Positions 12,528-16,651 of a stretch of DNA of 16,651 nt are shown here, one piece after another (position 1 is the stretch's first letter; each line of letters starts with the position of its first letter). The stretch lies in the NCBI GenBank assembly GCA_903860085.1, contig CAIOPD010000178.1, positions 1 to 16,651 of the forward strand, in the 5' to 3' direction. The notes under the pieces were generated by a model. The model made no database searches, had not been told where the DNA came from, and worked only from the letters and a program-made list of their open reading frames with translations. This DNA is from an uncultured Pseudomonadota bacterium. Lineage in GTDB: Bacteria; Pseudomonadota; Gammaproteobacteria; Burkholderiales; Methylophilaceae. The position numbers and the translations under genes were made by a program.

Positions 12528-14273
12528 TTGATACCTGAAAGTTTTATACAAGAGCTATTAAACCGCGTTGATGTTGTTGACGTTATAGATAAGTCAGTGC
12601 CGCTTAAAAAAGCTGGTGCAAACTACTCTGCTTGCTGTCCGTTTCATAATGAAAAGTCCCCTAGCTTTACCGTAAGTCCCACCAAGCAGTTTTACCATTG
12701 CTTTGGTTGCGGTGCGCATGGCACCGCTATTGGCTTTGTTATGGAATATCAAGGCTTAAGTTTCGTTGAGGCTATTCAAGAGTTGGCTAGAATGGCTGGC
12801 ATGACGGTGCCACAAGAGGAAAGAGCCCCTAACCAACCAGCTCAAAAAGTTGTGATTGGATTGCAAGAATCGCTTCAGCAAGCCGCTAATTTTTATAAAG
12901 CAGAACTTAAAAAATCGCCTCGTGCAATTGATTATCTAAAAGCAAGAGGCCTTAGCGGGGTTGTGGCAGCAAAATTTCAGATCGGGTACGCGCCCGCTGG
13001 TTGGCAAAATTTAAAGGCTGCATTTCCTCAATATGATAATGAAGCGCTAAGTGTAGCTGGCTTAGTTGTTGAAAATGAGCAAGGCCATCGGTACGACAGG
13101 TTTCGTGACCGCATTATGTTCCCAATCCATGATCAAAAGGGTCAGGTAATCGGTTTTGGCGGCCGCGTGATTAACCCAGAAGATACGCCTAAGTATTACA
13201 ACTCTCCAGAAACGCCAGTGTTTCAAAAAGGACATGAACTTTACGGCCTATTCTTGGCGCGACGTGCAATACGCGACGCTGGGCGTGCTTTGGTAGTTGA
13301 GGGGTATATGGATGTGGTAGCACTGGCTCAGTACGGTATTGAATATGCTGTGGCTGCACTGGGGACGGCGACTACCCCTTATCACATTACCAAATTAATG
13401 CGCCAAGCGGACGAGGTTGTATTTTGTTTTGATGGTGATAAGGCGGGCCTTAGCGCTGCGTGGCGTGCGGCAATGAACGCGTTGCCAGCGCTGACCGACA
13501 GTCTGAAGCTTTCATTCTTATTTTTGCCTAAAGAGCATGATCCAGATTCTTATGTGCGTGAATTCGGCAAGGAGAAATTTGAAGCTGAAATCAAAGTGGC
13601 CATGCCATTATCACAGTATATTTTAAAGCACTTAAGTGAAAATAATGCTTTGCAAAGTCAAGAGGACCGCGTGCGCTTTTTAAACGAAGCTGAACCAATT
13701 TTGCAGCAAATTAATGCTCCACGAAGTGCCATGTTCTTACGCAAAAAGGTAGCTGAATTGGCGCAACTTTCCATAGATGAGATGCAAAGTTTACTGAAGC
13801 TTCCAAATCTTAATAAAGCGCCAGTTCAGGCTAAACCAAAGCTTACGCGCACAACCTTGTCGTTGCAAAAACGCTTTTGTTTGATGCTGCTTATGCAACC
13901 TGCATTGGCAAATAAAAATGATCTTGCTTGGGCACTTGGTAATGCGGATGAAGATATATTGTTACAACAGACTATTGAAATTTGCTTACATCACCCTCAC
14001 TCTAAGCCGGTAGTGATTATGCGTGAGCTTGAACATAAGGTGGATGAGAAGGTGCTATCAGAACTGGCGCGCGAGCTAAATGTGCTTGATGATACGATTG
14101 ATTTTTCCTTAGAGATTTCAGGCGCACGCAATCAACTGCAGGATGCATATGCGCAAAAAATTGAGGGTATATTGCTGGCGCAGGTGAGTGAAAAACCCTT
14201 AAGTGCGTTGACAGAAAACGAGAGATTGTTGCTTAAAAGTTTAGGCAATAAGCCGAGTCAAAAAAGAGCTTAA
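12528..14273 (+). CDS. dnaG: DNA primase DnaG
   Basis: Makes RNA primers at the replication fork with the DnaB helicase. The 581 residues show the CHC2 zinc-binding domain (Cys37, His40, Cys58, Cys61 in CCPFHNEKSPSF and FYHCFGCGAHG). The RNA polymerase/TOPRIM core follows, with the metal-binding EGYMD (258-262) and DGDKAG (302-307). A C-terminal helicase-binding domain starts at about residue 430. RFRDRIMFPI and INPEDTPKYYNSPETPVF are typical core segments. The start is forced: a TAA lies two codons upstream in frame (12522-12524), leaving only TTG 12528 or ATT 12525. The TTG gives MIPESFIQELLNRVD, in line with the family. GGTGA, about 13 bases upstream, is a weak and distant ribosome binding site, so translation is probably modest. 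Confidence 0.95.
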   Translation: MIPESFIQELLNRVDVVDVIDKSVPLKKAGANYSACCPFHNEKSPSFTVSPTKQFYHCFGCGAHGTAIGFVMEYQGLSFVEAIQELARMAGMTVPQEERAPNQPAQKVVIGLQESLQQAANFYKAELKKSPRAIDYLKARGLSGVVAAKFQIGYAPAGWQNLKAAFPQYDNEALSVAGLVVENEQGHRYDRFRDRIMFPIHDQKGQVIGFGGRVINPEDTPKYYNSPETPVFQKGHELYGLFLARRAIRDAGRALVVEGYMDVVALAQYGIEYAVAALGTATTPYHITKLMRQADEVVFCFDGDKAGLSAAWRAAMNALPALTDSLKLSFLFLPKEHDPDSYVREFGKEKFEAEIKVAMPLSQYILKHLSENNALQSQEDRVRFLNEAEPILQQINAPRSAMFLRKKVAELAQLSIDEMQSLLKLPNLNKAPVQAKPKLTRTTLSLQKRFCLMLLMQPALANKNDLAWALGNADEDILLQQTIEICLHHPHSKPVVIMRELEHKVDEKVLSELARELNVLDDTIDFSLEISGARNQLQDAYAQKIEGILLAQVSEKPLSALTENERLLLKSLGNKPSQKRA

Positions 14274-14276
14274 TTC

Positions 14277-14285
14277 TGTTATAAT
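14277..14285 (+). promoter_or_regulatory. Extended -10 promoter before rpoD
   Basis: TGTTATAAT is an extended -10 element (TGN plus perfect TATAAT) just after the dnaG stop, about 80 bp before the rpoD ATG. There is no good -35, which extended -10 promoters do not need. It would let rpoD be expressed apart from dnaG. Confidence 0.6.
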
Positions 14286-14365
14286 CAAGGGTTACATTGA
14301 AATAATATTCACTGGGTTTAAGCACTATTTTTAAATCTAGTAATTGCAAAATTTAGAGGTACGCC

Positions 14366-16306
14366 ATGGCAAGACCAAAGAAAAGCGATCAATTAGCTGA
14401 AAAAAAGAATCTGGAGATTGTTAGCCCAGAGCTTCAAGAAGCCAATGCTGAGGAACGCCGCACCCGCTTAAAAACCCTAATTATATTGGGTAAAGAGCGC
14501 GGCTATTTAACCTACGCGGAGATTAATGATCACTTGCCAGATGATGTGCAAGGGTCAGAGCAAATAGATGGCATCATCGGCATGATTAACGATATGGGCA
14601 TACAGGTGTATGAAGAAGCCCCTGATGCTGAAGTGTTGTTGATGTCGGACTCTCCACCAGCCGTTACAGATGATGATGCAGTTGCAGAAGCAGAGCAAGC
14701 ATTAGCGACTGTGGATTCAGATTTTGGCCGGACTACTGACCCTGTGCGTATGTATATGCGTGAGATGGGTACAGTTGATTTGCTGACACGTGAAAGTGAA
14801 ATTGAAATTGCGCGCCGCATTGAAGATGGCCTAAAACATATGGTGCAGGCGATTGCTGCTTGCCCAACTACGATTGCCGCTCTGTTGGCGATGATTGATA
14901 AAGTTGAAAAAGATGAATTAAGTGTTGATGACTTGGTGGATGGTTTAATTGATGCTGATGTAGGCCTAGATGACGCCATGCCAGCTGAGGCTGCTGCTGA
15001 AGATGAGGCTGAAGAGGAAGAAGAGGAAGAGGAAGACAGCGATGAAGATGGTGCCAAAGCTGCTGCTATTTCTGCTGAAGCCTTAGCTAAACTTAAAGAA
15101 GAAGTTCTTAAACGATTTGCTGTGGTACGTATTGCCCATGAAAAAATGACAGTTATTTTAGCTGCCAGTGGGTCACAAGATCCAGAGTATCAAGCATTGC
15201 TGGCTGAGATATTGCTTGAGCTTACTGTATTCCGCTTTTCTCCAAAGCAAGTTGAAGGTTTGTGCGATCAGGTACGCGAATTAGTTGAAACTGTGCGTGG
15301 TCACGAACGTAAGGTATTAGATTTTTGTGTAGAAAAGTCCGGTATGCCACGCCTGCACTTTATTAAATCTTTCCCGGGTAATGAAAGTAACTTGAACTGG
15401 TTGGCGGAAGAGTTAAAGGCGGACAAACCTTATATCGCAAAATTAATTCGCTATAACCATTCAGTACTAGATCAACAGCAGCGTTTGATTGATTTAGAGG
15501 CTAGAGTTGGTTTGCCAATTAAAGAGCTTAAAGAAATCAACAAGCAAATGACCACGGGTGAAGCTCGTGCACGTCGTGCTAAACGTGAAATGATTGAAGC
15601 CAACTTGCGTTTGGTGATTTCAATTGCTAAAAAATACACCAATCGCGGTTTGCAATTCTTAGATTTGATTCAAGAAGGTAATATTGGGTTGATGAAAGCG
15701 GTGGATAAATTTGAATATCGCCGTGGTTTCAAGTTTTCAACTTATGCTACTTGGTGGATTCGTCAGGCCATTACCCGCTCTATTGCAGATCAGGCGCGTA
15801 CGATTCGCATTCCAGTACATATGATTGAAACGATTAACAAAATGAATCGTATCAGCCGTCAAATTCTCCAAGAAACTGGCGTTGAGCCGGACCCAGCATT
15901 GCTGGCTGAGAAAATGGAAATGCCGGAAGACAAGATTCGTAAAATCTTGAAAATCAGTAAAGAGCCAATCTCCATGGAAACGCCAATTGGTGATGATGAA
16001 GATTCACATTTAGGTGACTTTATTGAGGACAGTACAACGCTTGCCCCTATTGATGCTGCCGTCTATGCCAGTTTGCGTGATGCAACGAGCGAAGTGTTAG
16101 AGTCATTAACACCACGTGAAGCAAAAGTCTTACGCATGCGATTTGGTATTGAAATGAATACTGACCATACATTAGAAGAAGTTGGTAAGCAATTTGATGT
16201 CACGCGAGAACGTATCCGTCAAATCGAGGCTAAGGCATTGCGTAAATTACGCCATCCTACGCGATCAGAACGCTTACGTAGCTTCTTGGAAACAGGTCAA
16301 GATTAA
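14366..16306 (+). CDS. rpoD: RNA polymerase sigma factor RpoD (sigma-70)
   Basis: Primary sigma factor that directs RNA polymerase to housekeeping promoters. The 646 residues contain region 1.1 (about 28-90), region 1.2 (DPVRMYMREMGTVDLLTRE, about 125-143) and a large non-conserved region. Region 2 includes LRLVISIAKKY, FLDLIQEGNIGLMKAVDKFEY and STYATWWIRQAITRSIADQ, for core binding, melting and -10 recognition. Region 3 follows, and region 4.2 (VTRERIRQIEAKALRKLRHP) recognises -35. The non-conserved region holds a run of 8 Glu inside a highly acidic stretch (about residues 212-227), making the protein some 30 residues longer than the E. coli one. AGAGGT five bases before the ATG is a good ribosome binding site. 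A tRNA gene follows 32 bp after the stop. Confidence 0.97.
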   Translation: MARPKKSDQLAEKKNLEIVSPELQEANAEERRTRLKTLIILGKERGYLTYAEINDHLPDDVQGSEQIDGIIGMINDMGIQVYEEAPDAEVLLMSDSPPAVTDDDAVAEAEQALATVDSDFGRTTDPVRMYMREMGTVDLLTRESEIEIARRIEDGLKHMVQAIAACPTTIAALLAMIDKVEKDELSVDDLVDGLIDADVGLDDAMPAEAAAEDEAEEEEEEEEDSDEDGAKAAAISAEALAKLKEEVLKRFAVVRIAHEKMTVILAASGSQDPEYQALLAEILLELTVFRFSPKQVEGLCDQVRELVETVRGHERKVLDFCVEKSGMPRLHFIKSFPGNESNLNWLAEELKADKPYIAKLIRYNHSVLDQQQRLIDLEARVGLPIKELKEINKQMTTGEARARRAKREMIEANLRLVISIAKKYTNRGLQFLDLIQEGNIGLMKAVDKFEYRRGFKFSTYATWWIRQAITRSIADQARTIRIPVHMIETINKMNRISRQILQETGVEPDPALLAEKMEMPEDKIRKILKISKEPISMETPIGDDEDSHLGDFIEDSTTLAPIDAAVYASLRDATSEVLESLTPREAKVLRMRFGIEMNTDHTLEEVGKQFDVTRERIRQIEAKALRKLRHPTRSERLRSFLETGQD

Positions 16307-16338
16307 TCGTATTAATCTAGTTTTTAATTAAAGGTTTC

Positions 16339-16417
<79 letters not shown>

Positions 16418-16426
16418 ACATACAAC

Positions 16427-16460
16427 CGGCTTCTAGGGCATAAACCTTAGAGGCCGTTTT
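16427..16460 (+). terminator. Terminator after tRNA-Ile
   Basis: CGGCTTCTAGGG (16427-16438) pairs with CCTTAGAGGCCG (16445-16456) over 12 bp with two G-U pairs and a 6-nt loop, followed by TTTT. It starts nine bases after the encoded CCA. Confidence 0.8.
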
Positions 16461-16651
16461 CAATTGCAGTCTCGCAGACTAAATCCTTAATTAGAGCGTC
16501 TGCTTTAAAGCAATGTAATGAATATGGTCTAAGGCCGATTTGGGCCGAGGCTGTGTCAAAACGCTTTAATTAGATCAATAAAGCACAGCTTAACTTGCTT
16601 GGCGCTGATTTAATATCAAGGGATTTGTGTTTATTCGGGGATTTTACTAAA
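16461..16651. other. Non-coding stretch after the tRNA, at the window edge
   Basis: I see no convincing gene on either strand here. It contains several short inverted repeats. AGTCT-CGC-AGACT lies at 16470-16482. TGCTTTAAAGCA lies at about 16501-16512. A two-part hairpin at about 16551-16590 pairs GCTGT with ACAGC and GCTTTA with TAAAGC. On the minus strand one frame is open from the right edge for about 25 codons before a TAA; it could be the end of a gene outside the window, but it matches nothing I recognise. Confidence 0.4.

Noticed and set aside
14530..15057. Minus-strand open frame of 175 codons rich in Ser.
   Set aside because: Antisense of the acidic region of rpoD, with poly-Ser arising from complemented Glu codons.

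Overview
The window carries conserved housekeeping genes from an AT-rich Gram-negative bacterium. The layout tolA-tolB-pal-cpoB-queE-queC, then rpsP-rimM-trmD-rplS, then rpsU-yqeY-dnaG-rpoD, suggests a betaproteobacterium, possibly of the Methylophilaceae. This placement is inferred from gene order and composition; no search was run.

Layout. Positions 1-3156 hold the end of tolA followed by tolB, pal and cpoB, the periplasmic and outer-membrane part of the Tol-Pal envelope system. Positions 3248-4608 hold queE and queC, two steps of the 7-deazaguanine (preQ0/queuosine) pathway, behind a terminator-like hairpin. Positions 4737-7124 form the rpsP-rimM-trmD-rplS ribosome/tRNA operon, with a good promoter and terminator; its S16 protein has an unusually long alanine-rich tail. 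Positions 8480-11494 hold xerD, folB (minus), plsY and tsaD (minus). Positions 11726-16306 hold the macromolecular-synthesis cluster rpsU, yqeY, dnaG and rpoD, followed by a tRNA-Ile(CAU) gene with its own terminator and about 190 bp without a recognisable gene.

The most interesting region is 7260-8487. A compact vapBC toxin-antitoxin cassette of higher GC content is bounded by 30-bp imperfect inverted repeats (7276-7305 and 7980-8009; 26 of 30 positions match) and by a nearly perfect 8-bp direct repeat (7268-7275 and 8010-8017). It contains no transposase. Removing the cassette and one copy of the direct repeat joins an orphan ATG at 7260 in frame to the alkyltransferase gene ogt downstream, restoring a normal-looking start (MIKKYEACF...). 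The cassette therefore appears to have inserted after the first few codons of ogt. The present ogt frame has no ATG start and begins at TTG codons, the first of which overlaps the vapC stop. ogt, and xerD which overlaps it by 8 nt, now look like the third and fourth genes of the vapBC transcript.
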